Shown: positions 34,576 to 43,588 of the stretch, one piece after another
Layout of the letters: each line of letters begins with the position of its first letter
Numbering within the stretch: the first letter of the stretch is position 1
Origin: RFPW01 sp040401595
GTDB lineage: Bacteria > Pseudomonadota > Gammaproteobacteria > Burkholderiales > Burkholderiaceae_E
DNA length: 64,000 nucleotides
Assembly (NCBI GenBank): GCA_040401595.1
Contig: JBBAOE010000016.1
Coordinates: 28,757-92,756 of the forward strand
Direction: 5' to 3'
Notes under the pieces: model-generated
What the model was told of the DNA's origin: nothing
The model's database searches: none
Seen by the model: only the letters and a program-made list of their open reading frames with translations
Position numbers and translations under genes: made by a program

Positions 34576-35354
34576 AGGATGGGCTCCTGGCGGGCAGGCG
34601 TGGCGTAGAGGTAGCCGCCGGCGTAGTAGCCCATGATCCGGTCTTCTTCGCGGCAGGTCACCTGCTCGGGGTGCGCCGTTCCCGGCACATCCGAAAACTG
34701 GGCTGCGGTGATGGAGACGACCCGCACGGGGCCGGTGCTTCCCCGAATCCGGGTGCAGTTCGACGGTAGCAGCACGCGGCGTGTTCCACCGCCATGGGCG
34801 GGGACTTCGACCTCGTAGTAGCGCACCATGGTCTCTGAGCGGTCGACCCAGATATCCCGGACCGTGCCAGCAATGTTCCCGTCCGCCGCCACCACCGGCA
34901 TGCCACGTGCATCGGGACTACGGGATTCCAGCCAGACATCGTCGGCGATGCGCAAGGGTACGACCTTGATCCGGCCATCCAGCGTCAGTTCAGGCTCGGG
35001 ATGACGCTCGGCCCAGGCTGCGGGCCCAACCCCATCAATCAAGGGGTTGCCGGTCGGTATCAGGGGTGCGCCCGCCCAGCGAGCCATCGGCCGCGCGGCA
35101 ATCGGTCGACGGTCGTCGCGCGACGGGTGAGGCTGCACAATCGGATCACCGTGCGGCATGAGGAAGGTTTTTGGCGCGGGCATGGAGACGAGACCGATGT
35201 CGGGATCGTTCGGATTGCCGCTATCGAGGGGATAGCCTTCGCGTTTGCTTTCGCGATTCAGATAAATCACGAGCGATCCGAAGAAGATCCAGAACAGATA
35301 AAGCATGACTTGGGCAACATCGATGTATTGCGTAATCGCGCCGATTGGTTTCAT
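34572..35354 (-). CDS. puhA: Photosynthetic reaction centre H subunit
   Basis: A 260-aa subunit with one N-terminal membrane helix (DVAQVMLYLFWIFFGSLVIYL) and a large cytosolic PRC-barrel domain. Conserved pieces: NRESKREGYPL after the helix, PKTFLMPHGDP, NPLIDGVGPAAWAER, GTVRDIWVDRSETMVRYYEV and EEDRIMGYYAGGYLYATPARQEP. H caps the L/M core and guides proton uptake to QB. Only an 86-bp spacer with short direct repeats separates it from lhaA upstream, so it can be part of the bchF-lhaA superoperon. Confidence 0.97.
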   Translation of the reverse strand: MKPIGAITQYIDVAQVMLYLFWIFFGSLVIYLNRESKREGYPLDSGNPNDPDIGLVSMPAPKTFLMPHGDPIVQPHPSRDDRRPIAARPMARWAGAPLIPTGNPLIDGVGPAAWAERHPEPELTLDGRIKVVPLRIADDVWLESRSPDARGMPVVAADGNIAGTVRDIWVDRSETMVRYYEVEVPAHGGGTRRVLLPSNCTRIRGSTGPVRVVSITAAQFSDVPGTAHPEQVTCREEDRIMGYYAGGYLYATPARQEPIL

Positions 35355-35370
35355 GGCGAGCTCCCTGATA

Positions 35371-35434
35371 AGGGTGAAAAAGGGTGAAAAAGGGTCAAAG
35401 CGGCTGTAAAACGGTTGTTAAACGGTTGTTGGGT
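35371..35434 (-). repeat. Direct repeats in the lhaA-puhA spacer
   Basis: On the plus strand AGGGTGAAAA occurs twice exactly (35371, 35381) and a third time as AGGGTCAAAG (35391). Next comes an 11-bp unit GGCTGTAAAAC, GGTTGTTAAAC, GGTTGTTGGGT (35402-35434). This 86-bp spacer precedes puhA, where a puh promoter is expected within lhaA or here. The 10- and 11-bp spacings are one helical turn. Confidence 0.65.
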
Positions 35435-35440
35435 GAGGGG

Positions 35441-36970
35441 CTAACCAGGCAGTTCGGCCAGGCCGAAGGTGTGTTTCGGCGAACGTCCGATGCTGGTGGT
35501 CGTTGATTCGTCCACCATCACGAGCTCTTCTGCCAGGCGGGTTCGGACCAGCGGGCCAAGAGCGATCAGCGTCATAAACAGCAGTCCGATTTCGAGGTGA
35601 TAGACCACTGCATAACCCGTCGACGGATCGGTCAAGACCGTCCCCAGAGCACCGCTCTGAGCCAGCATTGATGTCAGATCCCGTAAGGCCCCGCCCAGCG
35701 CTATACCCAGTCCTGCGGCGCTTGCTTGCGCCGCACCCCAGGCGCCCAGTACCAGGCCTCTGCCTTTGTCCTGTTCAAGACTCATGGCGGCCGAGAGTGT
35801 GCCGATCGAGAACAGTCCACCGCCGATCCCAACGATAAAAGTACCGACGTAAAACAGGACCGCTGAGTCGGTTGGGGCCGCAAAGATCACCGCAGCAAAT
35901 GCAAACAGTCCGATGAACGCTCCCATGGCGGCAATTCGGTAGGGATCTGCATTGCGGGTCAGTTGGCGCGCTGAAAACCCAAAAGCGATCAGCGTACCGG
36001 CAGCCAGCAAGGCGGTCAGCGCAGAGGTCGCGCCCAGTCCCAGGTGCAGAATCTCGCCGCCATAGGGCTCGAGCAGAATGTCCTGCATGCTGAAGGCCGC
36101 TGTCCCTAGAGCGACGGCCACCAGAAAACGACGCGTCCCAGGACGCTGGGCGAACTCAGCCCAGGCGGCGCGAAACGCGGGTCGGGGCGAAGTGTCCTGA
36201 CTGGTTGAGGGACCGCGGACTTCTTGCTTCCAGACTGCGATGACATTGAGCAGCAATGTCGCCAGCGCTGTCCCTTGCACGACCTGAATCAATCGTAGCG
36301 GCCCCGCGTTTGCGAGCAGCGTCCCGAGCAACAGTCCGCCCGTGAGCAGGCCCACGAGCAACATCACATAGAGCAGGGCGATCACGCGTGGACGCACATG
36401 CTCGGGGGCCAGATCGCCCGCCAGCGCCAGTCCTGCGGTCTGGGTCGTGTGCATGCCGGCGCCGACCAGCAAAAAGGCGAGTGCTGCACCGGCCTGCCCA
36501 ATGGCGACCGGTCCGACGCCACGCCCAGACAGAACCAGAAGGGCAAACGGCATGATGGCAAGGCCACCGAACTGCAGAAGAGTGCCAAACCAGAAATAGG
36601 GCAGACGCCGCCAACCCAGGGCCGACCGATGCGTATCGGAACGAAAGCCGATCAGTGCCCGCAAGGGCGCGAACAGCATGGGTAACGACACCATCAGGGC
36701 AACCAGCCATGCGGCGACGCCCAGTTCAACGATCATGACCCGGTTGAGCGTGCCGGTGAGCAGGGCGCCGGCCATGCCGACTGAGACCTGAAACAGCGAG
36801 AGTCGCAGCAGACGCGCGATCGGCAATTCCGTCGTGGCAGCATCGGCAAACGGTAGCAACCTGGGCAACAATTCGCGCCAGCTCTGCGCGACCTGACTGC
36901 GAGCGAGCGCTGACGGACTCAGGGCAGAATCGGCCCTGGCGTTCCGCAGGTCTAGCGTATGGTCAGTCAT
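35441..36970 (-). CDS. lhaA: LH1 assembly protein LhaA (BCD-family transporter fold)
   Basis: A 509-aa major-facilitator protein with about 12 membrane helices. LTGTLNRVMIVELGVAAWLVALMVSLP and LRALIGFRSDTHRSALGWRRLPYFWFG are family signatures; DILLEPYGGEILHL and LVLGAWGAAQASAAGLGIALGG mark the second half. It assembles LH1 or delivers pigment to it. Position between bchM and puhA is the LhaA position in purple bacteria, which separates it from the second PucC-like gene at 45547. It begins 15 bp after bchM. Confidence 0.94.
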   Translation of the reverse strand: MTDHTLDLRNARADSALSPSALARSQVAQSWRELLPRLLPFADAATTELPIARLLRLSLFQVSVGMAGALLTGTLNRVMIVELGVAAWLVALMVSLPMLFAPLRALIGFRSDTHRSALGWRRLPYFWFGTLLQFGGLAIMPFALLVLSGRGVGPVAIGQAGAALAFLLVGAGMHTTQTAGLALAGDLAPEHVRPRVIALLYVMLLVGLLTGGLLLGTLLANAGPLRLIQVVQGTALATLLLNVIAVWKQEVRGPSTSQDTSPRPAFRAAWAEFAQRPGTRRFLVAVALGTAAFSMQDILLEPYGGEILHLGLGATSALTALLAAGTLIAFGFSARQLTRNADPYRIAAMGAFIGLFAFAAVIFAAPTDSAVLFYVGTFIVGIGGGLFSIGTLSAAMSLEQDKGRGLVLGAWGAAQASAAGLGIALGGALRDLTSMLAQSGALGTVLTDPSTGYAVVYHLEIGLLFMTLIALGPLVRTRLAEELVMVDESTTTSIGRSPKHTFGLAELPG

Positions 36971-36985
36971 GAGTCAGTCGCTGCC

Positions 36986-37708
36986 CTAGAGCGCATTGCG
37001 GTCGGGGTCAGTACCCGGCGCGCAGAGTTCGATCGAATGGGACTTGTAGAAGCTGGTCGATACCCTCAGATCGCGCCCGATCCTCCACCCTGGCAGGGCG
37101 TCCAAGAGTTCTTTGCGCAACAAGGTTTCTGCAACCGGAACGATCGACGGCGAACGGTCGCTGCGCGGCAGTAGGCGCCCGACCACGCGCATCGTCGCCA
37201 GCATCGGTGTGCGCGGCGCAAAGGTGAACACAATGGAGCCATGGGTGCGTGGTGCCAGCGCGCAGATAGCGCGCACCACGTCGTGACGCTCATAGTGGAT
37301 GAGGGAGTCCATGCCGACGACATGGTCGAATTCGCCCAGGCCCGCATCCAGCATGTCACCCGAGCGGAATTCGATGCGCCCCGCGCCGAGGTCAGTCGGC
37401 ATGCGCTCGCGGGCCAGCTGCACGAGCGTGGGCGAGAGATCAATCGCCACGACCTGTGCGCCCCGCCGTGCCGCCTCGACGGCGAGCGCTCCGGTACCGC
37501 ATCCGGCATCGAGGATGCGACGCCCATGAAGATTTTCCGGCAGCCAACCCAGCAGGGTTGACCGGGTCAGGTCCCGCCCGGCGCGCACCGTTGCCCGGAT
37601 GCCGCTGACCGGTGCAGACGACGTGAGCCTGGCCCAGGCGTCGGCAGCTGTGCGGTCGAAGTAGGTTTCGATTTCGCCGCGGCGTTGTTCATAAGCGATA
37701 TCGTTCAT
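36986..37708 (-). CDS. bchM: Mg-protoporphyrin IX methyltransferase
   Basis: A 240-aa SAM-dependent enzyme that methylates the ring C propionate of Mg-protoporphyrin. SAM site ILDAGCGTGALAVEAARRGA and DLSPTLVQLARER; the BchM-specific YFDRTAADAWARLTS at the N-terminus, FDHVVGMDSLIHYE and STSFYKSHSIELC at the end. It follows bchL by 62 bp. Confidence 0.95.
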   Translation of the reverse strand: MNDIAYEQRRGEIETYFDRTAADAWARLTSSAPVSGIRATVRAGRDLTRSTLLGWLPENLHGRRILDAGCGTGALAVEAARRGAQVVAIDLSPTLVQLARERMPTDLGAGRIEFRSGDMLDAGLGEFDHVVGMDSLIHYERHDVVRAICALAPRTHGSIVFTFAPRTPMLATMRVVGRLLPRSDRSPSIVPVAETLLRKELLDALPGWRIGRDLRVSTSFYKSHSIELCAPGTDPDRNAL

Positions 37709-37770
37709 CCGTCTGTTCTCTTGGTGAGGCTGGATGCCAGGCCTTTTGCCGTGTTGATTGCCCGAAGATT

Positions 37771-38679
37771 TCAGTCGAAGCCGAGAAGGTCAAAAATGTC
37801 CCGGTCTTTCAAGGCTTCGGGCGCCAGTGGATCGGTGCCAGCCCAGAGCGCAGCCGCGAGGCGCAGGTACTCCTGCTGCACGGCCTCAAGTTCTGGCGAA
37901 GGCTCCATTTCAAAGAGGGTCGACTTCTTGAGTCTGCTGCGCCGGATCACATCCAGGTCCGGGAAGTGCGCCATGCGCTTGAGACCGACGCGATCGTTGA
38001 ACTTATCGATCTGGTCCGTGTCACGACTGCGATTGGCGATCACACCGCCCAGACGCACGTTGTAGTTCTTCGCTTTTGCATTGATTGCCTGAACGATCCG
38101 ATTCATTGCAAAAATTGAATCAAAATCATTGGCTGTTACGATCAATGCCCGATCTGCATGTTGTAGCGGGGCAGCAAATCCACCGCAGACGACATCACCC
38201 AGCACGTCGAAAATCACGACGTCGGTGTCCTCCAGCAGATGGTGCTCTTTGAGTAATTTCACGGTCTGACCGACCACATAACCGCCGCAACCGGTCCCGG
38301 CTGGCGGGCCGCCAGCCTCAACGCACATGACGCCGCTGTAGCCCTCGTAGACGAAATCTTCGACGCGCAGTTCTTCAGTATGGAAATCGACGGATTCAAG
38401 GACGTCGATGACCGTCGGCATCAGTTTTTTGGTCAACGTGAAGGTGGAATCGTGTTTCGGGTCGCAGCCGATCTGGAGTACGCGTTTGCCGAGCTTGGTA
38501 AACGCCACGGAAAGATTTGACGACGTTGTGCTCTTGCCGATTCCACCCTTTCCATAGACGGCAAAAACCTTGGCGTTGCCAATCTTCAGGTTGGGATCGA
38601 GTTTGACTTGCAGGCTGCCAGCACCGTCCGGTCTGGGGGGGCGCTTAATTTCAGCGATGGGTACGCTTGCCACATTCAT
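37771..38679 (-). CDS. bchL: Dark-operative protochlorophyllide reductase, iron protein
   Basis: A 302-aa NifH-like ATPase that feeds electrons to BchNB. P-loop VYGKGGIGKSTTSSNL, switch region GCDPKHDST, and the two cysteines that bridge a 4Fe-4S cluster in the dimer, in GTGCGGYVV and GDVVCGGFAAP. Length is normal. It comes 45 bp after bchB; in many purple bacteria bchH occupies this place, but there is none here. Confidence 0.97.
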   Translation of the reverse strand: MNVASVPIAEIKRPPRPDGAGSLQVKLDPNLKIGNAKVFAVYGKGGIGKSTTSSNLSVAFTKLGKRVLQIGCDPKHDSTFTLTKKLMPTVIDVLESVDFHTEELRVEDFVYEGYSGVMCVEAGGPPAGTGCGGYVVGQTVKLLKEHHLLEDTDVVIFDVLGDVVCGGFAAPLQHADRALIVTANDFDSIFAMNRIVQAINAKAKNYNVRLGGVIANRSRDTDQIDKFNDRVGLKRMAHFPDLDVIRRSRLKKSTLFEMEPSPELEAVQQEYLRLAAALWAGTDPLAPEALKDRDIFDLLGFD

Positions 38680-38724
38680 GGGAGTGCCTGGGTTAGTAAA
38701 ATCAGTGGATAAATGGCTGCGGTC

Positions 38725-40428
38725 TCAACGGCCAAAGTGCGCTTTGGCGTCATACAGTGTCTCGACAGTGATCACCGACAATCCGCGTTCCAGTGCATAG
38801 CGCTCGGTATTGCGGCGAGCCTTGCCTCGAACGAAGAATGGGATTTTTTTGAGTTCCAGTTCGGCCGCATGACCCCAGGGGGCTGGCCCACTTGGGGGTG
38901 ACGCCGACGCAGACATGGTTACTGGGGGCGAAGCCCCTGCGGCTGTCCCCGAGTGCGGGTCCTGCTGGGGCGCAGCCACCGCTACCTCCACCTCCACTGT
39001 GGCCGACCCGGGTCCGGACGGCAGGCCTGGCAGGATGGAATCCGAATGTCTGGGCGCCAGCACCGGGGCATCATGGAGTTGCGGACCTGGGGTCGGAGTG
39101 TGGCGACCCAGGTGCGAGGGTGCGGCACCTTCGTGAAATTCGAAATCCTCCCGGAACATGCCCAGCAGGTGCTCTTCGAGTCCCATCATCAATGGATGGA
39201 CCCAGGTATCGAACAGGACGTTGGCGCCCTCGAATCCCATTTGCGGTGCGTAGCGCGCAGGGAAGTCCTGGACATGGACCGGTGCTGAAATGACCGCGCA
39301 CGGCACACCCAGCCGCTTGGCGATGTGGCGCTCCATCTGCGTCCCCAACACCAGTTCGGGCTGCAACTCGGCCACCCGCGCCTCAACGTCCAGATAGTCA
39401 TCAGTGATCAGAGGCTCAAGCCCATAGAGCTTGGCGGCTTCGCGAATCTCGCGGGCGAACTCCCGGCTGTAGGTGCCAAGGCCCACGACGGTGAACCCGA
39501 GTTCGCGCGATGCGAAACGGGCGGCTGCGACGGCATGGCTGGCGTCGCCGAAAATGAAGACGCGCTTACCCGTGAGGTAGGTTGAATCGACCGAGCGTGC
39601 ATACCAGGTGGCCCGCGCCGGATGACTGGCGAGAAACGGTTCTGCATCGATACCGGCAAGGCCTGCGGCTTCGCGGATGAAGTCGATGGTCGCCCCGACA
39701 CCAATGGGCACCGTCTGGGTCATGGGTTGCTTGAAATTGCGCGCAAGCCATTGCGCGGCCAGGGATGCGGTTTCGGGGTAGAGGACGACATTGAAGTCGG
39801 CATCACCCAGACGCGCGATGTCGTCGGGGCTCGCGTTCAGCGGTGCAACGACATTGACGTCGATGCCGATCGCCGCAAGCAGGCCCGTGACTTCACGAAC
39901 ATCATCGCGGTGGCGAAATCCGAGCGCTGTGGGGCCGAGCAGATTGCAGCGAGGTCTTCGCCCAGCGCCATCGGCTGGGCGCTCGGCTGGCCGCGCGAGC
40001 GCGCGCACCAGCTGATAAAACGTTTCGGCCGCACCCCAATTTTCCTTACGCTGGTAAGAAGGAAGCTCCAGCGGAATGACGGGGATGGGGAGTGCCAGTG
40101 CCTTGGCCAGACCGCCCGGGTCGTCCTGGATCAGCTCGGCCGTGCACGAGGCGCCCACAAGCATGGCCTTAGGTTTAAACCGATCGAACGCTTCTCGTGC
40201 CGCATTTTTAAACAACTCGGCGGTGTCACCGCCAAGGTCGCGGGCCTGAAAGGTGGTGTAGGTGACCGGTGGGCGTTTTGAGAGCCGCTCGATCATGGTG
40301 AAGAGCAGATCAGCGTAAGTGTCGCCTTGGGGCGCATGCAAGACGTAATGGACATCGCGCATCGCCGTCGCGACCCGCATCGCACCAACATGGGGGGGGC
40401 CTTCGTAGGTCCAGAGTGTGAGCTGCAT
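38725..40428 (-). CDS. bchB: Dark-operative protochlorophyllide reductase, subunit B
   Basis: A 567-aa NifK-like subunit carrying part of the catalytic site. N-terminal LTLWTYEGPPHVGAMRVATAM, GASCTAELIQDDP, PLELPSYQRKENWGAAETFY and the C-terminal light-independent domain ELELKKIPFFVRGKARRN through TLYDAKAHFGR. Between about residues 435 and 522 lies a Pro/Ala/Ser/Thr-rich linker, which makes the protein longer than most BchB (near 520-530 aa). It starts 13 bp after bchN. Confidence 0.96.
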   Translation of the reverse strand: MQLTLWTYEGPPHVGAMRVATAMRDVHYVLHAPQGDTYADLLFTMIERLSKRPPVTYTTFQARDLGGDTAELFKNAAREAFDRFKPKAMLVGASCTAELIQDDPGGLAKALALPIPVIPLELPSYQRKENWGAAETFYQLVRALARPAERPADGAGRRPRCNLLGPTALGFRHRDDVREVTGLLAAIGIDVNVVAPLNASPDDIARLGDADFNVVLYPETASLAAQWLARNFKQPMTQTVPIGVGATIDFIREAAGLAGIDAEPFLASHPARATWYARSVDSTYLTGKRVFIFGDASHAVAAARFASRELGFTVVGLGTYSREFAREIREAAKLYGLEPLITDDYLDVEARVAELQPELVLGTQMERHIAKRLGVPCAVISAPVHVQDFPARYAPQMGFEGANVLFDTWVHPLMMGLEEHLLGMFREDFEFHEGAAPSHLGRHTPTPGPQLHDAPVLAPRHSDSILPGLPSGPGSATVEVEVAVAAPQQDPHSGTAAGASPPVTMSASASPPSGPAPWGHAAELELKKIPFFVRGKARRNTERYALERGLSVITVETLYDAKAHFGR

Positions 40429-40441
40429 GGGGGGGTACGCC

Positions 40442-41731
40442 TCAGGCCACCAGCTTCATGCGCCGCGTCAACGGGCGCGCGAACAATTCGGCCAGATCCG
40501 CCGCCTGGTCATAGCCATGGATCGGTGTAAAGACGAGCTCGATCGACCATTTGGTCGTGATGCCCTCGGCTTCCAGGGGGTTGGCGAGACCGAGTCCGCA
40601 AACCACGATGTCGGGTTGGGCGTCGCGGCAGCGATCGAGTTGACGCTCGACGTCCTGGCCTTCGGACAGTTGCGTGCCGGGTGGCAAAAGCGCGAGTTCC
40701 TGCGCCAGATGCTGGCGATGCAAATACGGTGTGCCGACCTCGATCAGTTTCATCCCCATTTCGCGCGACAGGAATCGCGCCAAGGGTGGTTCCAGTTGGG
40801 AGTCGGGGAAGAAAAAGATGGTTTTCCCTTCCAGTAACGCCCGTTGCCGCAGGAGTCCCTGCCGAGCGCGTTCGCGGCCCGGCGCTGTTGCCGCTTCGAA
40901 CCGCTGGGTCGGAATGTTCCAGGCCTGAGCGGCTGCAGCAAGCCAGGCTGTTGTGCCTTCTTCGCCCAGTGGGAACAGGGCATCAAGCCTGACCGCGCCC
41001 CGAGCTTCGAGTGCCCGCGCCGTATCGGCCAGAAACGGTTGGGCCAGAAGAAAGCGGGTGTTCGGGCCGACCGCTGGATTTTCGCCGGCTCGGCGGGGCG
41101 GAAAGAAGGCAACCGGTCCGATGCCGAGCTCGTTGAAAATGCGCTGGAACTGATCTTCGACGACATCGGCCAGCGTTCCCACAATCAGCAGGGCGGGCGA
41201 GGTGTCTTCGGACACTGGCATAGCTGGAACCAGCGCTGCCAGGCAGGCGTCTTCGCCCTGGGTGAACGTCGTTTCGATACCGCTGCCGGAGTAGTTCAGG
41301 ATGCGCACACCAGGCTCAAACCGAGCCGAGAGCCGTTGGGCCGCCCGCGACAGATCGAGCTTGATGACTTCCGACGGGCACGAACCCACCAGGAACAGCA
41401 TTTTGATATCCGGGCGTCGCTCGAGCAGGCGGGTGACGACCCGGTCCAGTTCCGTGTTCGCATCGGCCAGTCCAGCCAGATCACGCTCGTCAATGATCGC
41501 GGTTGCAAAGCGTGGCTCCGCAAAAATCATGACGCCGGCCGCCGACTGAATCAGGTGGGCACAAGTGCGCGACCCGACCACCAGAAAGAACGCGTCCTGA
41601 ATTTTGCGATGTAACCAGATGATGCCGGTCAGACCGCAAAACACTTCACGCTGACCACGCTCGCGCAGGATGGGGCTACTGGTTGTGGGGGCGGCCTGCT
41701 GGCTCGCCCGAATGGGGATCACGGCATTCAT
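40442..41731 (-). CDS. bchN: Dark-operative protochlorophyllide reductase, subunit N
   Basis: A 429-aa NifD-like subunit. Cluster cysteines lie in REVFCGLTGIIWLHRK, VGSRTCAHLIQS and LVGSCPSEVIKLDL, with the fourth cluster ligand (Asp) supplied by BchB as known for the complex. Start ATG 41731 overlaps the bchF stop by four bases. Forms the N2B2 core that reduces ring D of protochlorophyllide without light. Confidence 0.97.
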   Translation of the reverse strand: MNAVIPIRASQQAAPTTSSPILRERGQREVFCGLTGIIWLHRKIQDAFFLVVGSRTCAHLIQSAAGVMIFAEPRFATAIIDERDLAGLADANTELDRVVTRLLERRPDIKMLFLVGSCPSEVIKLDLSRAAQRLSARFEPGVRILNYSGSGIETTFTQGEDACLAALVPAMPVSEDTSPALLIVGTLADVVEDQFQRIFNELGIGPVAFFPPRRAGENPAVGPNTRFLLAQPFLADTARALEARGAVRLDALFPLGEEGTTAWLAAAAQAWNIPTQRFEAATAPGRERARQGLLRQRALLEGKTIFFFPDSQLEPPLARFLSREMGMKLIEVGTPYLHRQHLAQELALLPPGTQLSEGQDVERQLDRCRDAQPDIVVCGLGLANPLEAEGITTKWSIELVFTPIHGYDQAADLAELFARPLTRRMKLVA

Positions 41732-42336
41732 ATAGCCTGACTCAGGGCGGCGCCTGGGAGGCGTTGATCGACCGTCCCGTTAGCCTGGCGTGCGGCTTCG
41801 AGGCGGGCGAGGCGTTCATCTTCCGCCTTGGCTCCAAGTCTGGCCGCGCGCAGTTTCAGCAGGAACTGCGTGGCATTGACGGCATAGGTTGAATAGGCCG
41901 CCAGAGCGAGCAGCATCTGCTGGCGTGGATCCAGGATGCCGGTAAAGAGTGCGAACAGATAGGCAGTGTGCAGGGCCAACACCACAAAGCTGACAACGTC
42001 TTCCCAGTAGAAGGTCGGTGCCAGCAGGTAGACGCCGAACACATCTTTCTCCCACAGGCAACCCGTGATCATGATTGAGTAGAGCAGCATGGTCTTGACC
42101 ACGATCGAAATCGAAGCTGCCATCAGGCCGTCGCCGGTCAGAAGGAAGCGCAGCACCAGCCCGAGGCTGATTGCGAAGGCGACAAACTGGACGATCGCAA
42201 GCACACCCTGGACAGCGGTCCAGCGCGAGGCGTCGCGCCGTTTGCGTTGCTCGGGCGTGTATAGAGCCCGGTAGGGCGCTGCGCCTGAGGGGCTCTCCAA
42301 GTCGGCGGGGGTGGCGAGAAATGAGTCCATGAACAT
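41728..42336 (-). CDS. bchF: 3-vinyl bacteriochlorophyllide hydratase
   Basis: A 202-aa membrane protein that hydrates the 3-vinyl group of chlorophyllide on the path to bacteriochlorophyllide a. Conserved YTPEQRKRRDASRWTAVQG at residues 26-44, then four hydrophobic helices with SIMITGCLWEKDVFGVYLLAPTFYWEDVVS, typical of BchF. ATG at 42336 (MFMDSF); a second ATG at 42330. First gene of the leftward bchFNB-LM operon; a PpsR-like box lies 45 bp upstream. Confidence 0.95.
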   Translation of the reverse strand: MFMDSFLATPADLESPSGAAPYRALYTPEQRKRRDASRWTAVQGVLAIVQFVAFAISLGLVLRFLLTGDGLMAASISIVVKTMLLYSIMITGCLWEKDVFGVYLLAPTFYWEDVVSFVVLALHTAYLFALFTGILDPRQQMLLALAAYSTYAVNATQFLLKLRAARLGAKAEDERLARLEAARQANGTVDQRLPGAALSQAI

Positions 42337-42380
42337 CGGTCTGGATGAGTTGAATTGAATCTAGGCGGTCCCGAAAAAAG

Positions 42381-42398
42381 TGTCAATAAAAATTTACG
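42381..42398 (-). promoter_or_regulatory. PpsR-type box of the bchF promoter
   Basis: Read towards bchF: CGT, AAATTTTTATTG, ACA; one mismatch from TGT-N12-ACA. It overlaps two possible -35 elements (TTGACG and TTGACA). It lies in the 181-bp divergent region between bchF and the aerR/ppaA gene, so it could affect both. Confidence 0.5.
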
Positions 42399-42517
42399 TC
42401 AACCAAGCGTTACTACTGATATAGTTCGATCAACGACGCCACGAGGTCGCCAGCGGGTATACCCGCGGCGCACCCTCAGTTGAACCCGGCCCGCTTTACA
42501 TAAGTAGGGGAGAACCC

Positions 42518-43585
42518 TTGAGAACGCTTCAAACTGATTGCAATCCCTGTGGTTACCTCTCATCCTTGATGCCCGATCAGCCCGCGTTGAGGACTCAGGG
42601 GATGGATTCAAAGCCTAAAATTAGGCGTGAGGACGCGAGTCTCGAACAGGCCTCGGACACTTCGCCGTATTGGCTTTCCAAGGCGATTGAAGTCCAGGTG
42701 GCCCGGGCGATCCCCGAAATCGTGCGGGCGCATGCCGCTGAAACAGCCCCTTCAGTCGGCCCATTCGGTGCTCCGGCACTGACGGCGGCGACCAGGTCGT
42801 CCCGGGAGTTCTCCCATGGGGAGGGCGGCCATGACGAGGCACTGCGCAATCCCTCCGACCCACCTTCAAGTCCCGGGCAACAGGCCGTCGGTCCGGCTGA
42901 GACCGACGTGTTGGCTGCGGCCCATTGCGGGATCGTCGGCGACCATCATGGACTTCGCAATATCGTGTCCGGGTTACGTGCGCGCGCTGTGCCCGTGGCA
43001 ACGATTTGTCTCGACCTGATTGGCGCTGCTGCCCGCCACTTGGGAGATCGCTGGACCGAAGACGAAGTCAACTTTGTCGAAGTCACATTTGCGACGGGCG
43101 TCTTTGAAGCGGCGCTGCGCGAGTTGCTGCCGGTGCTCGAGGCGGAACTCGCGGCCGCGCAGACTGGTAGCGCCGAAGTCGGCAGAATTTTGCTCGCCGG
43201 GTTGTCGGAAGACTCACATCGCCTGGGGCTGACCATGATCGGCAGTTTCTTTCGGGGGGCGGGATGGCAGGTCCGTGATGGCCTGGGAATGTCCTTGCAG
43301 GAGCTTGAACGAATCGTTTCGGTCGAGTGGTTTGAGGTGATCGGTATGTCAGCCTCTTGTGACGTCCATGTCGATTTGCTATCGTTTACCCTAGGGCGGC
43401 TGCGGCGCAAATCGTGTAATCCCGGCGTTGGGTTTCTGGTGGGAGGAGCGCTTTTCGTTGAGCGGCCGAGTCTTGTGAGTGTTGTTGGGGCAGATGCAAC
43501 TGCCACCGATGCTTACGAAGCGTTGCGTCAGGCGGAGCGGATCCGGTCCCGGTCCCGCAACGTGTCTGCGCATGCGGATTCTTGA
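42518..43585 (+). CDS. aerR: AerR/PpaA-family cobalamin-binding regulator
   Basis: A 355-aa regulator next to ppsR. In Rhodobacter, AerR/PpaA binds cobalamin and modulates CrtJ/PpsR in response to light. The B12 fold is recognisable: a helical part around AAHCGIVGDHHGL to LGDRWTEDEVNFVEVT, then the base-off motif D-x-H-x-x-G in LSEDSHRLGLTMIG and a closing SVVGADATATDAYEAL. Residues 60-135 are a loose, Pro/Ser-rich stretch. TTG 42518 has AGGGGAGA seven bases before it and is preferred; ATG 42569 and 42602 are alternatives. Symbol aerR or ppaA both fit. Confidence 0.87.
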   Translation: MRTLQTDCNPCGYLSSLMPDQPALRTQGMDSKPKIRREDASLEQASDTSPYWLSKAIEVQVARAIPEIVRAHAAETAPSVGPFGAPALTAATRSSREFSHGEGGHDEALRNPSDPPSSPGQQAVGPAETDVLAAAHCGIVGDHHGLRNIVSGLRARAVPVATICLDLIGAAARHLGDRWTEDEVNFVEVTFATGVFEAALRELLPVLEAELAAAQTGSAEVGRILLAGLSEDSHRLGLTMIGSFFRGAGWQVRDGLGMSLQELERIVSVEWFEVIGMSASCDVHVDLLSFTLGRLRRKSCNPGVGFLVGGALFVERPSLVSVVGADATATDAYEALRQAERIRSRSRNVSAHADS

Positions 43586-43588
43586 CGC

